Positions 11,246 through 20,701 of a stretch of 64,000 nt of DNA are shown here, piece by piece; positions within the stretch are counted from its first letter, which is position 1, and each line of letters starts with the position of its first letter. Source of the DNA: Alteromonas ponticola (GTDB taxonomy: Bacteria > Pseudomonadota > Gammaproteobacteria > Enterobacterales > Alteromonadaceae); assembly GCF_012911815.1 (NCBI RefSeq), contig NZ_JAATNW010000007.1:186001-250000 (forward strand). The letters run 5' to 3'. Under the pieces are notes generated by a model. The model was given only the letters and a program-made list of their open reading frames with translations. It had not been told where the DNA came from and ran no database searches. A program made the translations under genes and the position numbers.

Positions 11246-11444
11246 TGCCGAAGCCTCCAGCTTTTAAAATGGTTTTGTTCACACCAAATATGAGCGAACA
11301 TTGACATGTTGTCTTACGCCAATTTTACAGGAAAGTTTTCCAGTACTGGCTTTTCGACGAAACCATCATAGAATGGGCGAAAAATGAAAGTAAAATTTTT
11401 ATTACTTTTGTAATTAATTTACAACAAAATACAAAGGACCTCTT

Positions 11445-12257
11445 GTGCGTACAGCTTTTTATATTTCCGATGGCACCGCCATAACTTCCGAGGTATTTGG
11501 CCACGCTTTGCTGTCTAACTTCCCTATTCAGTTCAAACATAAAACCATTCCATTTGTTGAAACGGAAGAAGAGGCTTATAAAGTTTTAGAGAAAATATCT
11601 GAAAGTTTTCAAGATAGCGGTCAACGCCCGCTCGTTTTTTATACAATTGTGAATGTGGATGTTAGAAAAATAATTTCCCGTTCGGTTGGAATTAACTATA
11701 ACTTTCTTGACCAATTTGTCGCGCCTCTGGAAAAAGTGCTCGGCGTTTCGTCTAAACCCGAAAAACATCGCACCCACAGTATCCACGAAACGACTTACGA
11801 TATTCGAATTGAAGCGGTGAATTATGCACTGGCTAATGACGACGGCTCAAATATTAAGGAATACAAACAGGCCGATATTATTTTAGTGGGAGTATCACGC
11901 TCAGGTAAAACCCCCACCAGTCTCTATTTAGCCCTGCAATATGGCATCAAGGCGGCCAATTATCCGTTTACTGAAGAAGACATGGGCGACATGCTCAAAT
12001 TGCCCCCCGCACTTCGCCAGTATAAAGAGAAGCTGTTTGGCCTGACTATTCACCCTGAACGTTTGCACCAGATTCGTTCAGAACGGCGTGCCAATAGCAA
12101 GTATGCCTCGTTGCAGCAATGCCGCATGGAGTTACGCGAAGTAGAGAACCTGTATCGACGAGAAAAAATTCCGTTTTTAAATAGTACTAAATATTCTGTT
12201 GAGGAAATCTCAGCGAAGATATTGGCAGAAACCGGGTTGCAGCGCCGCAAATATTAA
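11445..12257 (+). CDS. ppsR: PEP synthase regulatory kinase/pyrophosphorylase
   Basis: A DUF299-family bifunctional protein. It inactivates PEP synthase by ADP-dependent phosphorylation of a threonine beside the catalytic histidine, and reactivates it by phosphate-dependent release of pyrophosphate. The P-loop-like motif GVSRSGKTPTS lies at residues 149-159, and the N-terminus RTAFYISDGTAITSEVFG is typical. It has 270 residues against 277 in E. coli. The start is GTG at 11445 with AAAGGA about eight bases upstream. The divergent arrangement with ppsA supports the pairing. Confidence 0.95.
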   Translation: MRTAFYISDGTAITSEVFGHALLSNFPIQFKHKTIPFVETEEEAYKVLEKISESFQDSGQRPLVFYTIVNVDVRKIISRSVGINYNFLDQFVAPLEKVLGVSSKPEKHRTHSIHETTYDIRIEAVNYALANDDGSNIKEYKQADIILVGVSRSGKTPTSLYLALQYGIKAANYPFTEEDMGDMLKLPPALRQYKEKLFGLTIHPERLHQIRSERRANSKYASLQQCRMELREVENLYRREKIPFLNSTKYSVEEISAKILAETGLQRRKY

Positions 12258-12432
12258 AGAAAAACGCGGTTAGTGTAATAATCGCTATAATGTTGAATAA
12301 AGTCATTATCATTTCTGCCAGAATGAAAGTGTGTGGACAGGTTTCCTTGCAACTCAGTGATTTTTAGCGGAGCATAGACACTGATCATAATCTTCAGACT
12401 ATGTTTGGAAATAAGGTTAATAAAATTATCAC

Positions 12433-12918
12433 ATGCGCAAAGAAGAAGAGTTATTAGTTGCCCTGCGTAGGGTTATGCGAGCGGTAGATTTACGTAGTAA
12501 GCAACTAAGTAAAGATGTGGGCTTAACCGGGCCTCAATTGCTGGTAATGCAAAATATTGATCTGCAGCCAGGCATCATGGTACGCGAAATTGCAGAAAAC
12601 ATTAATCTAAGCCCCGCCACGATCACCAACATTCTTGATCGTCTTGAAGCAAAAAACCTCGCCAACCGCGTTCGCAGCACTAAAGACAAACGTCGGGTCG
12701 GGGTATTTCTCACTGAGACGGGACAAGCTGCAATCGAAGATGCTCCTCGCCCATTACAGGAACACTTCATTGAACGGTTTCATCAATTAGAAGAGTGGGA
12801 ACAAAGCCAAATGGTCGCAACTGTTCAACGAATTGCCGCCATGATGAACGCGCAAAGCATTGACGCTTCCCCCTTTTTGGAGGTGGGCAGCCTGGCCGAC
12901 AAACTATCCGAATCCTGA
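12433..12918 (+). CDS. MarR-family transcriptional regulator
   Basis: A 161-residue winged-helix regulator. Residues about 40-100 hold the DNA-binding part: LTGPQLLVMQNI, then MVREIAENINLSPATITNILDRLEAKNLANRVRSTKDKRRVGVFLTETG, which contains the recognition helix and the wing with DKRR. Flanking helices form the dimer. It is the first gene of a same-strand run leading to a porin and a BCCT carrier, so it may regulate osmolyte uptake as EctR-type MarR proteins do for ectoine genes; that link is inference only. The ATG at 12433 has a weak ribosome site. The next gene begins 236 bases on. Confidence 0.88.
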   Translation: MRKEEELLVALRRVMRAVDLRSKQLSKDVGLTGPQLLVMQNIDLQPGIMVREIAENINLSPATITNILDRLEAKNLANRVRSTKDKRRVGVFLTETGQAAIEDAPRPLQEHFIERFHQLEEWEQSQMVATVQRIAAMMNAQSIDASPFLEVGSLADKLSES

Positions 12919-13154
12919 ACAATTGCGTCAGGTTTCGGCCGCTGCGGCATCTTTGCTTATTAACAACATTCACCGCTATCACTCGTCTCCCCCCCGCAAC
13001 CGACTCACTTCAGACCAATTCCACTATAAATTTTCCTCACCAAATCAAAATGTTAAATTTTCGTCTACACTTACCTGAGCAGTAAACTGAATTTGAACTC
13101 TTGCGTACAGGATGTATATAAGAAAAAGTTAACCATATCCTCAGGTGGCCTCTA

Positions 13155-14468
13155 ATGAGCTTTAATAACCCAGCCAAATTAGTTTTACTGGCACTGGCTT
13201 TTCCAGTGAACGCATGGAGTCAGACGGCATCGGTCGATGCTAACGAATTGACGATTCTTCGCCAACAAATACAAGCACTGCAACAACGCCTGTCAGAATT
13301 GGAACAAGCACAACAGGCCCAGCAAGCAGAATTGGCCGAAACCAAAGCGGCCTATCCTGAAGAAGAGAGAGCACAAAACCAAGCAGTAGCTGCTGAAGAG
13401 GAAACAGAACAGACTGTCAGCTTTGGCGGCGCTATCCGCACCAATTACAGCTACACATCCTATGATGATGACAGTAAAAATCGCGGGGGAGACTTTGATT
13501 TTGATATCTTCCGGATCAACATGGATGTCAACATTGATGATGTAATCCTGTCAGGAGAAATACGTTTTTTTGATTACATGACGGCGATTAAATATGCCTA
13601 CGCCGGTTACAACTTTGATGAGGACTGGCAGGTTCTCGTGGGCATCGCCCCCGTGCCTTTTGGTCACCGCCCCTACAATTCACAAAACTGGTTTTTTAGT
13701 ACTAATTACTATCTGGGTTTAGAAGATGACTTTGATTTAGGTCTATTATTTCGACGTAAGATGGCTGACAGCTGGCAACTGGATCTGGGTTTCTTCAAGA
13801 ACGATGAGCTTGGCGGGGTAGATGGATTTGTTGACAACCGAGCCGACCGTTACTCATATGACATCGTCGGGATACGCGGTGAAGACGAAGGCATTTTTGC
13901 TGACCCGGCTACCCCCGCAGGAGAATACAATACCTTCAGTGGCAGACTGGCCTACCAGATAAATGCGATGGGAGTTGACTCTCAGATAGGGGCCTCCTTG
14001 CTTACTGGCGGCATTCATGGCGTTGAAGATAAGGCCGGAGACTACCATGCCTGGGCAGTGCATTGGCAGGCAGAATGGCATAATTGGCTACTACAACTGC
14101 AACACACGCAATATCAGTACGACGTCGGTGACGCTGAACGCATGGCGGTAGGCGCTTATTCTTTCTTCGATTCAATCGCCGCCGAAGCAAAATCTACCAC
14201 TTTCAATCTGGCCTACACCTTCGCCGTAGATTGGGGGCCGGTCAGCAGCTTACAGGTTTATAACAATTACGGCCTGGTCTACGACAAATCAGATCGCTCC
14301 AGAAATACATTAATGAATATTACCGGCCTCGCGCTGGCAGCGGGCGGTCTTTACACTTACTTCGATTTTGTTACTGCACGCAATCAACCTTTTGTGGGCG
14401 GCAGCTCGGTGGGTAACGATGACGACACCGAACAACGATTCAATATTAATATCGGTTACTATTTTTAG
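13155..14468 (+). CDS. outer membrane porin (phosphate-selective porin OprO/P-like)
   Basis: A 437-residue outer-membrane protein. A signal peptide (about residues 1-22, AFPVNAWSQ) is followed by a coiled coil rich in Gln and Glu (about 28-75), which may trimerise in the periplasm. A beta-barrel follows with alternating aromatic strands and the C-terminal phenylalanine of outer membrane proteins (NINIGYYF). The N-terminal coiled coil plus barrel layout fits the OprO/OprP or DcaP-like group. The extracellular loops are strongly acidic. It lies 52 bases before the BCCT carrier, so the two may be co-transcribed to pass a solute across both membranes. Substrate not determinable. Confidence 0.82.
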   Translation: MSFNNPAKLVLLALAFPVNAWSQTASVDANELTILRQQIQALQQRLSELEQAQQAQQAELAETKAAYPEEERAQNQAVAAEEETEQTVSFGGAIRTNYSYTSYDDDSKNRGGDFDFDIFRINMDVNIDDVILSGEIRFFDYMTAIKYAYAGYNFDEDWQVLVGIAPVPFGHRPYNSQNWFFSTNYYLGLEDDFDLGLLFRRKMADSWQLDLGFFKNDELGGVDGFVDNRADRYSYDIVGIRGEDEGIFADPATPAGEYNTFSGRLAYQINAMGVDSQIGASLLTGGIHGVEDKAGDYHAWAVHWQAEWHNWLLQLQHTQYQYDVGDAERMAVGAYSFFDSIAAEAKSTTFNLAYTFAVDWGPVSSLQVYNNYGLVYDKSDRSRNTLMNITGLALAAGGLYTYFDFVTARNQPFVGGSSVGNDDDTEQRFNINIGYYF

Positions 14469-14520
14469 TGACTACACGGCGACATTTTAATCAATTAATA
14501 ACAGGAATGCCGGAGCACAT

Positions 14521-16152
14521 ATGAACCAACCTAACGACCCCTTGCGTCCTGACGGCAAGGTAAACCCCATCGATACAGATTATCAGGTGGGCCAGGACAA
14601 CATTGTAGTGAACCTCGGTCCTTTTGGCCTGGACATCCATAACCGGGTTTTCGCCATTTCAGGTCTTACGGTAATAGTGTTTGTTATTCTCACGTTGGTT
14701 TTTCAGACCCAGGTAGAGCCATTATTTGAAAGTGCGCGGGGATGGCTGACTACTAATCTTGATTGGTTCTTTTTAAGTGCTGCCAACATTTTTGTCATTA
14801 TCTGTATCGGCATTGTGTTATCTCCCTTGGGTAACGTGCGCCTGGGGGGGACCGAAGCGACGCCGGACTACGGTTACCTGGGATGGTTTTCAATGCTTTT
14901 TGCCGCTGGAATGGGCATTGGTCTGATGTTCTATGGCGTTTCTGAGCCGATATCGCATTTTGCCAGTAGTCTGGGCGGCGTCACGGAAAGCGAAGGGTTA
15001 CGCACCGACTGGTCGCCGTTGACCGGCGCGGCTGATAATCCAGAAGAGGCCAGACGACTGGCCATGGCGGCAACCATATATCACTGGGCGCTACATCCCT
15101 GGGCAATCTACGCGATTATGGCGTTGGGCTTGGCACTATTTTCCTTCAACAAGGGGCTTCCCCTCACGATCCGCTCCGTTTTTTATTCTGTATTGGGTGA
15201 ACGTGTGTGGGGCTGGCCAGGCCATGTTATCGACATCCTCGCTGTCTTTGCCACCTTATTTGGTCTTGCTACCTCTTTAGGTTTAGGCGCATCTCAGGCA
15301 GCCTCAGGGTTACATTTCTTGTTTGGTTTACCGCTGGGTACAACAACTCAGGTCATATTAGTTATTTTCATAACAGCCATTGCCTTAATTTCAGTTGTTG
15401 CAGGCCTTGATAAGGGGGTTAAAAGGCTATCTGAATTTAATATGATTACGGCGGCTGCCTTACTGTTATTTGTAATCATTGTGGGGGCGACGACAACCAT
15501 TCTATCTGGCTTCTTCAACAATCTCGTTTCTTACATCACTTACCTGCCTGCACTTTCATCCCCCGTGGGTCGCGAGGACATTAACTTTTCGTCGGGTTGG
15601 ACTGCGTTTTACTGGGCGTGGTGGATTTCATGGAGTCCTTTCGTTGGAATGTTTATCGCACGCGTATCGCGTGGACGTACGGTCAGAGAATTTATAATTT
15701 CAGTGCTAATTATCCCGTCGCTGGCCTGCGTTTTATGGATGACGGTATTTGGCGGCACGGCTATTACCCAACTGGTTGACGACGGTTACCAGAAAGTGGT
15801 TGATGCCGAGTTACCGCTGCAATTGTTTTACATGCTTGATGCATTGCCACTGGCCAGCATTACTTCGTTTATCGCGATTGTATTGGTCATCGTATTCTTC
15901 GTCACGTCATCCGATTCCGGCTCGTTGGTCATTGACGTAATCGCCGCAGGGGGTAAAGTTGAAGCACCTACACCACAGCGTGTATTTTGGTGTACATTTG
16001 AAGGCTTAGTGGCAATATCACTGATTTTAGGCGGCGGCTTGGTAGCTTTGCAGGCGATGGCGGTATCCACGGGGCTTCCATTTACACTGGTATTGTTGGT
16101 TGCAACCTTCTCAATTCTTAAAGGGTTGGCAGATGAACCGAGGTTGAAATGA
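14521..16152 (+). CDS. BCCT-family choline/betaine/carnitine-type transporter
   Basis: A 543-residue inner-membrane carrier with about 12 helices. Family signatures are visible: GMGIGLMFYGVSEPISHF in the third to fourth helix region, and the tryptophan-rich FYWAWWISWSPFVGMFIARVSRGRTVREF, which carries the aromatic substrate box. The extended C-terminal osmosensing tail of BetP/BetT-type proteins is absent, so it may be constitutively active or controlled by its neighbour. It is usually driven by Na+ or H+ symport. The substrate (betaine, choline, carnitine, DMSP or ectoine) cannot be decided here. The DUF294 regulator gene starts 43 bases downstream. Confidence 0.93.
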   Translation: MNQPNDPLRPDGKVNPIDTDYQVGQDNIVVNLGPFGLDIHNRVFAISGLTVIVFVILTLVFQTQVEPLFESARGWLTTNLDWFFLSAANIFVIICIGIVLSPLGNVRLGGTEATPDYGYLGWFSMLFAAGMGIGLMFYGVSEPISHFASSLGGVTESEGLRTDWSPLTGAADNPEEARRLAMAATIYHWALHPWAIYAIMALGLALFSFNKGLPLTIRSVFYSVLGERVWGWPGHVIDILAVFATLFGLATSLGLGASQAASGLHFLFGLPLGTTTQVILVIFITAIALISVVAGLDKGVKRLSEFNMITAAALLLFVIIVGATTTILSGFFNNLVSYITYLPALSSPVGREDINFSSGWTAFYWAWWISWSPFVGMFIARVSRGRTVREFIISVLIIPSLACVLWMTVFGGTAITQLVDDGYQKVVDAELPLQLFYMLDALPLASITSFIAIVLVIVFFVTSSDSGSLVIDVIAAGGKVEAPTPQRVFWCTFEGLVAISLILGGGLVALQAMAVSTGLPFTLVLLVATFSILKGLADEPRLK

Positions 16153-16195
16153 CACAATGCTGTTACCACACCTATTGGCATCCATAAGTTAACTC

Positions 16196-18127
16196 GTGCA
16201 GGCTGACTTTCCTGAATTACTGGGGTTCTTGCGACAGCATCCCCCATTTAACGATCTTCCCGAAGAAGCGCTGGAAAGGCTGGGTGCCCAGGTAGAAATC
16301 GCTTATTTTAAAAAAGGCACTGAGATACTTAGGCTTGGCGAACGTATCGACAAGTGGTGCGTGATCCGGCAAGGTGCCGTGGAAATCTTCAGGCGCGATG
16401 GGACGCTTCATAACAGGCTAAGTACCGGTGGTTTTTTCGGAGAGTTAAGCTTATTACAGAGCAAGCCCGTTCGTTTTCCCGTTAAAGCGCTTGAGGATAC
16501 GCTGTTGTACCTGGTCAGCGCTGAAGAATTTCATCATCTTTTTGATCACTACGATTCTTTCGCTGATTTTGTTGAAGTTGAAGATCGGCGCAGATTGCGC
16601 CATGCCGTGCGCAAGTCTGAAGATGTACAAAACTTACTGACCGCCAGAGTAAGTGAATTGGTCAGCAAATCTCTGGAGTCGATTTCACCGCATACATCGG
16701 TAAAGGATGCTGCGCTGATTATGTCAGCTCAAAACACCTCATCGTTACTGGTTGAGGGAGAAATAGACGGCAACCCTGTGTTGGGCGTGTTAACCGATGA
16801 GGATCTCCGCGCTAAAATTATTGCTAAAGGGTTGCCGACATCAACCCCGGTGCGCGAAGTTATGCAAAGTGATTTCCCCAGTATCGCTGCCGATCGGTTT
16901 GTCTATGAAGCAATGATGTCGATGTTGCAAAAAGATGTTCAACATCTTGTAGTGTTACAAGAGCCGCCACCGCCTAAGCGTGATGTAAACACAGCAGACA
17001 AAGACGTCGCCAACGTTTCACCACTGTTGCCTCAGGGCATTATCAGCAATCTGGATCTCATTCGTTACGAATCGCAAAATAGTCTATTTGTGGTCAGCAA
17101 CATTTTTGCAGCGAGTTCTGTTACTGCGTTAACGGAACTAAGAGAAGATGTGGTGGCCAGTTTCCTACGTATGGTAAATGAGGATGCCAATTCTGCCATG
17201 ATCGGCGGTTCGTTAGCGGCCATAGGGCGCAGTTTTAAACAGCGTTTACTTGAGTTAGCAGAAGAAAAACTTGGCCCGCCCCCCGTTCCATACTGTTTTA
17301 TCGCGTTGGGATCGATGGCACGAGAGGAACAATTACTGGTAACTGATCAGGACAATGGCATCATTTTAAGCGATGCGTTCAACGAATCTCAGCACGATGA
17401 ATATTTTGCCGAATTAGCCCACTTTGTTTGTGATGGCCTTGACCAATGTGGTTATCCGTACTGCAAGGGCGATATCATGGCAACAAACAAGCAATGGCGA
17501 CAACCGTTTAGTCAGTGGCAACGTTATTTTAATGAATGGATAGAACACCCGACGCCAGAATCTTTGTTGAACAGTAATATCTTTTTCGATCTAGCCGGAG
17601 TGTTTGGTAAAACCGAATGGGCCGAAGAATTGAATCGATTAGTGTTGAATAAAGCCTACAAACATCCGCGATTCCTGGCGAGCATGACTCGCAACGCGCT
17701 CAGGCGAACACCTCCCCTTGGTTTCTTCAAGGATTTTGTGATGGAATCTGACGGCCGCCATTCCAATTCCATTGATATGAAAAAGCGCGGCACATCACCC
17801 ATTTCTGATCTGGTCAGAATTCATGGGTTAGAAATTGGCTCGTCCACAGCCAATACCTATGCGCGATTAAAAGATGTAATTGGTGCCAAAATACTTCCTA
17901 ATGGTAGAGGAGAGGATCTTCGTGATGCAATGGAACTGATTGCAATGGTAAGAATTCGGCATCAGGCGATGGATGTGCAACAAGGCATTGAGCCAGACAA
18001 TAATATTGAGCCGGACAATTTATCCGAATTCGAACGTAAACATTTAAAGGATGCCTTTGAAGTGGTCACCAATGCCCAACGCTATCTCAAGTATCGATAT
18101 CAAGCTGGCCGACAGTTTAATCGATGA
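16196..18127 (+). CDS. cNMP-binding/CBS/DUF294 nucleotidyltransferase-like signalling protein
   Basis: A 643-residue cytosolic multidomain protein. Residues about 10-125 form a cyclic-nucleotide-binding fold (FFGELSLLQSKPVRFPVKALED). About 155-290 form a CBS pair interrupted by a Pro/Asp-rich insert (EPPPPKRDVNTADKD). About 320-460 form a DUF294 GlnD-like nucleotidyltransferase domain with ALGSMAREEQLLVTDQDNGII, which carries the G-S and D-x-D metal pattern, and the C-terminal DUF294_C helices follow. In many proteobacteria such a protein sits beside the acetate permease ActP and a DnaQ-like exonuclease; here a BCCT carrier takes the permease place. It starts with GTG and a weak ribosome site. 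Confidence 0.85.
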   Translation: MQADFPELLGFLRQHPPFNDLPEEALERLGAQVEIAYFKKGTEILRLGERIDKWCVIRQGAVEIFRRDGTLHNRLSTGGFFGELSLLQSKPVRFPVKALEDTLLYLVSAEEFHHLFDHYDSFADFVEVEDRRRLRHAVRKSEDVQNLLTARVSELVSKSLESISPHTSVKDAALIMSAQNTSSLLVEGEIDGNPVLGVLTDEDLRAKIIAKGLPTSTPVREVMQSDFPSIAADRFVYEAMMSMLQKDVQHLVVLQEPPPPKRDVNTADKDVANVSPLLPQGIISNLDLIRYESQNSLFVVSNIFAASSVTALTELREDVVASFLRMVNEDANSAMIGGSLAAIGRSFKQRLLELAEEKLGPPPVPYCFIALGSMAREEQLLVTDQDNGIILSDAFNESQHDEYFAELAHFVCDGLDQCGYPYCKGDIMATNKQWRQPFSQWQRYFNEWIEHPTPESLLNSNIFFDLAGVFGKTEWAEELNRLVLNKAYKHPRFLASMTRNALRRTPPLGFFKDFVMESDGRHSNSIDMKKRGTSPISDLVRIHGLEIGSSTANTYARLKDVIGAKILPNGRGEDLRDAMELIAMVRIRHQAMDVQQGIEPDNNIEPDNLSEFERKHLKDAFEVVTNAQRYLKYRYQAGRQFNR

Positions 18128-18170
18128 GGTGTGATTATCGCTACCCACTTCTCGTAAGCTGATATTAACC

Positions 18171-18908
18171 ATGTTTTATCTTTCCAAAAATCACGTACAA
18201 AACAAACCGACGCCGCTTCGCGACTGGCCGACTTTTTACCGTCAGCTGCAGCAAAAAAGTTCGAGTACGATGTTACAACGCTTTTATGCGCATCCTCCGC
18301 CTGAAAATCACACCCTGCTTGCCAGCGTGCCCTTAGTCGCACTGGATCTGGAAACAACCGGATTAAATTGGCAAAAAGACAGCATTGTCAGTATCGGACT
18401 AGTGGAGTTCAGCACCACGAGGATCCGCGTAAATACTGCCAGATACTGGATGGTAAACCCACCTACCCGTTTACATGAGCAATCCATATTGGTGCATAAT
18501 ATTACCCACAGTGAGCTGGCCTCTGCACCGGATGTGGCGACAATTTTAGCAACACTGATGCCCCTGTTGGCGGGCAAGGTTATTGTCGCGCACCACAGTG
18601 CAATTGAGCGTCAGTTTCTGTTGAGATCGGCGCAAACTGCTTTTGCAGACGACTGGTATTTTCCTACCATCGACACAATGGCATTGGAACGAAAACTGGT
18701 GACCGAGAGGCAAACCTGGTGGCAGCGATTTACCCGCCCTGCTCGACCATCACTTCAGCTCAGAGCATGCCGGGCCAGGTATGGCTTACCGGCTTATCGT
18801 CAACACCAGGCACTGACTGATGCAATTGCCTGCGCAGAACTGTTTCAGGCACAAGTGTCACGCCTGAGTGAACATGCTGTACTTGCTGACTTTTTAGACC
18901 GAAAATAA
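18171..18908 (+). CDS. DnaQ-like DEDDh 3'-5' exonuclease
   Basis: A 245-residue protein of the DNA polymerase III epsilon/RNase T superfamily. Exo I is VALDLETTGLNW (D59, E61), Exo II is VIVAHHSAIERQFL, and Exo III is YRQHQALTDAIACAELF with the His/Asp pair, so the DEDDh set looks complete. An N-terminal extension of about 50 residues precedes the catalytic core. Homologues next to DUF294 proteins are common, but their nucleic-acid substrate is unknown. It starts 43 bases after the DUF294 gene, consistent with one transcript. Confidence 0.86.
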   Translation: MFYLSKNHVQNKPTPLRDWPTFYRQLQQKSSSTMLQRFYAHPPPENHTLLASVPLVALDLETTGLNWQKDSIVSIGLVEFSTTRIRVNTARYWMVNPPTRLHEQSILVHNITHSELASAPDVATILATLMPLLAGKVIVAHHSAIERQFLLRSAQTAFADDWYFPTIDTMALERKLVTERQTWWQRFTRPARPSLQLRACRARYGLPAYRQHQALTDAIACAELFQAQVSRLSEHAVLADFLDRK

Positions 18909-18997
18909 CGGCGTAAATTGGACTCATTGACACGAATTGAGTACATGCGTAGCGTTAATCGGTAATCTAAAAAATGAATGGTGAAAGCGAAGCTGGG

Positions 18998-19345
18998 TTA
19001 CTCGCGCTGGTTGCTTTTTAGTGGGTTGGGACGTCCACCGGTCACCTTATCTGCGCGCCCTTCCAATTTCGCTTTTTCAGCGCGACGTTTACGCACTTCC
19101 TTCGGATCAGCTATTAAGGGGCGATAGATTTCGATCCTGTCGCCGTCTTTCACTTCATCCTTTAATTTTGCCACCCGACTCCAGACACCTATTTTTTGTG
19201 TCTCAAGGTCAATTTCTGGATACAGTGATTGAATATTCGATAATTCAATGACCTCCTGTATGCTCGCTCCCTGTGCAATAGACACTTCAACAATAGATTG
19301 TTTTTCAGGCAGCGCATAGGCGACTTCGACTTTAATCATGCTCAT
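18998..19345 (-). CDS. ratB: RnfH/RatB-family ubiquitin-like protein
   Basis: A 115-residue UPF0125 member with a beta-grasp fold: IKVEVAYALPEKQSIVEVSIAQGASIQEVIELS and GDRIEIYRPLIADPKEVRKRRAEKA. The last 25 residues are basic. Its function is not settled; the gene is almost always next to ratA. Its ATG overlaps the ratA stop by four bases, so the two are translationally coupled. Confidence 0.9.
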   Translation of the reverse strand: MSMIKVEVAYALPEKQSIVEVSIAQGASIQEVIELSNIQSLYPEIDLETQKIGVWSRVAKLKDEVKDGDRIEIYRPLIADPKEVRKRRAEKAKLEGRADKVTGGRPNPLKSNQRE

Positions 19346-19773
19346 GCGTAAACCGTGCGTGCGCGCTCCGTGAACGCATTGACCATACTGGCAGCAAGCG
19401 AACTGAAAATTTTGCCAAACGCCATTTCGGCGAGTTTATTACTAAACTCGAACTCTAAATTCAGTTCGATTTTGCAGGCGGATTCGGATAACGCTGAGAA
19501 CGTCCAGCCCCCCTGCAATTGTTTAAACGGTCCTTCTACCAGTGTCATATCAATACGTTGTGTGGGGTGTAACGTATTTAGCGTGGTAAACCACTGTTTT
19601 ACGCCCGCTTTCGTGACTAACAACGACGCGTGCATTTTTTCTTCGTCAGCGGCAAGCACTTTGCTATCAGCGCAACCAGGTAGAAACTGCGGATAAGATT
19701 CAACATCATTGACCAAATCGAACATGGCTTCGGCACTATAGGCCACCAATGCGCTGCGCTGAATACTTGGCAT
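19342..19773 (-). CDS. ratA: RatA, START/Coq10-like protein
   Basis: A 143-residue SRPBCC-fold protein (IQRSALVAYSAEAMFDLVNDVESYPQFLPGC at the front, then VTKAGVKQWFTT and EFEFSNKLAEMAFGKIF). In E. coli, RatA was reported to block 70S ribosome association, while the same fold in Coq10 binds ubiquinone; which role applies here is open. I place the start at the ATG at 19773, because the frame upstream offers only a TTG and AAGAGA lies nine bases before this ATG. It is divergent from smpB, as in many gammaproteobacteria. Confidence 0.9.
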   Translation of the reverse strand: MPSIQRSALVAYSAEAMFDLVNDVESYPQFLPGCADSKVLAADEEKMHASLLVTKAGVKQWFTTLNTLHPTQRIDMTLVEGPFKQLQGGWTFSALSESACKIELNLEFEFSNKLAEMAFGKIFSSLAASMVNAFTERARTVYA

Positions 19774-19935
19774 AAAATAGGATCTCTTAAACAAAATAAA
19801 GCATAGTAATAACCAGCGCAGAGTGTATCACGAGAAATTTCTACCACCTACCCTTCTGTTTTTGCTGGCCATCCCCATAAAATGTTTTCGAGATCACCTA
19901 AAGACTTTAGCGAATGAGTGGGTATAATAAGGCGC

Positions 19936-20415
19936 ATGAAAAAGAATAAAGACAACAAAAACAGTTCCGGCACGATCGCACTCAATAAAAAAGCCCGTCA
20001 TGACTATCACTTAGAAGATAAGTTTGAAGCCGGGATCGCGCTTCAGGGCTGGGAACTTAAAAGCCTTCGAGCGGGCAAAGCCAATATCACCGATTGCTAT
20101 GTCATCATTCAGAATGGTGAAGCCTTTTTGGTTGGCGCACGCATTTCGCCGCTTACACAAGCTTCTACGCATGTTATTTGCGAGCCTGATCGTTCGCGTA
20201 AATTGTTACTTAACAAACGTGAACTGGACAGATTAATGGGTGCCCGCGACCGTCAGGGCTACAGCATTATTGCCACTGCCATGTATTGGAAAAAATGTTG
20301 GGTAAAACTGGAAATATATCTGGCTAAGGGTAAACAGGCGCATGATAAGCGCGATGCGATAAAAGATCGCGACTGGCAACGTCAAAAAGAGCGGGTGATG
20401 AAAAAGACGCTTTAG
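19936..20415 (+). CDS. smpB: SsrA-binding protein SmpB
   Basis: A 159-residue partner of tmRNA in trans-translation. It binds the tRNA-like part of tmRNA and places it in stalled ribosomes. Family blocks are [37 protein letters not shown] and [26 protein letters not shown], whose basic tail enters the mRNA channel. I start at the ATG at 19936, preceded by AAGG, rather than at the GTG 18 bases upstream. The tmRNA gene itself lies 1.3 kb downstream, with a sulfotransferase-like gene between. Confidence 0.96.
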   Translation: MKKNKDNKNSSGTIALNKKARHDYHLEDKFEAGIALQGWELKSLRAGKANITDCYVIIQNGEAFLVGARISPLTQASTHVICEPDRSRKLLLNKRELDRLMGARDRQGYSIIATAMYWKKCWVKLEIYLAKGKQAHDKRDAIKDRDWQRQKERVMKKTL

Positions 20416-20436
20416 CTATCTATCTCTGATGGTCAG

Positions 20437-20471
20437 ATAATGCCTGGGTGATTGCCTCAGCCAGGCATTAT
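20437..20471 (+). terminator. hairpin downstream of smpB
   Basis: ATAATGCCTGG (20437-20447) and CCAGGCATTAT (20461-20471) are exact complements with a 13-base loop. No T run follows, so it may stop or only stabilise the smpB message. Confidence 0.5.
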
Positions 20472-20701
20472 GATAGTCAGAGAAACGCTAAGTTTCAGGC
20501 ATCCAGGCGTACATTCAAGCTAAACACTTCCAGACCGTCATTTACTCTCAGCACCATTACATTACAAATAAAAAATTATCCGTGCAGTGACCGAATATCG
20601 TGTAATCTTAATTAAAACTTCCTCCAAAACAGTATCATAGTGATAATGCTAGAGCGGCCTTTCAAACAAACACATGGATTCAACTAACTGAGCTAAGCAA
20701 A

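Noticed and set aside
18171..18908. DnaQ-like exonuclease as a CRISPR or retron component
   Set aside because: No repeats, reverse transcriptase or Cas-like gene is nearby; the DUF294 neighbourhood explains it better.
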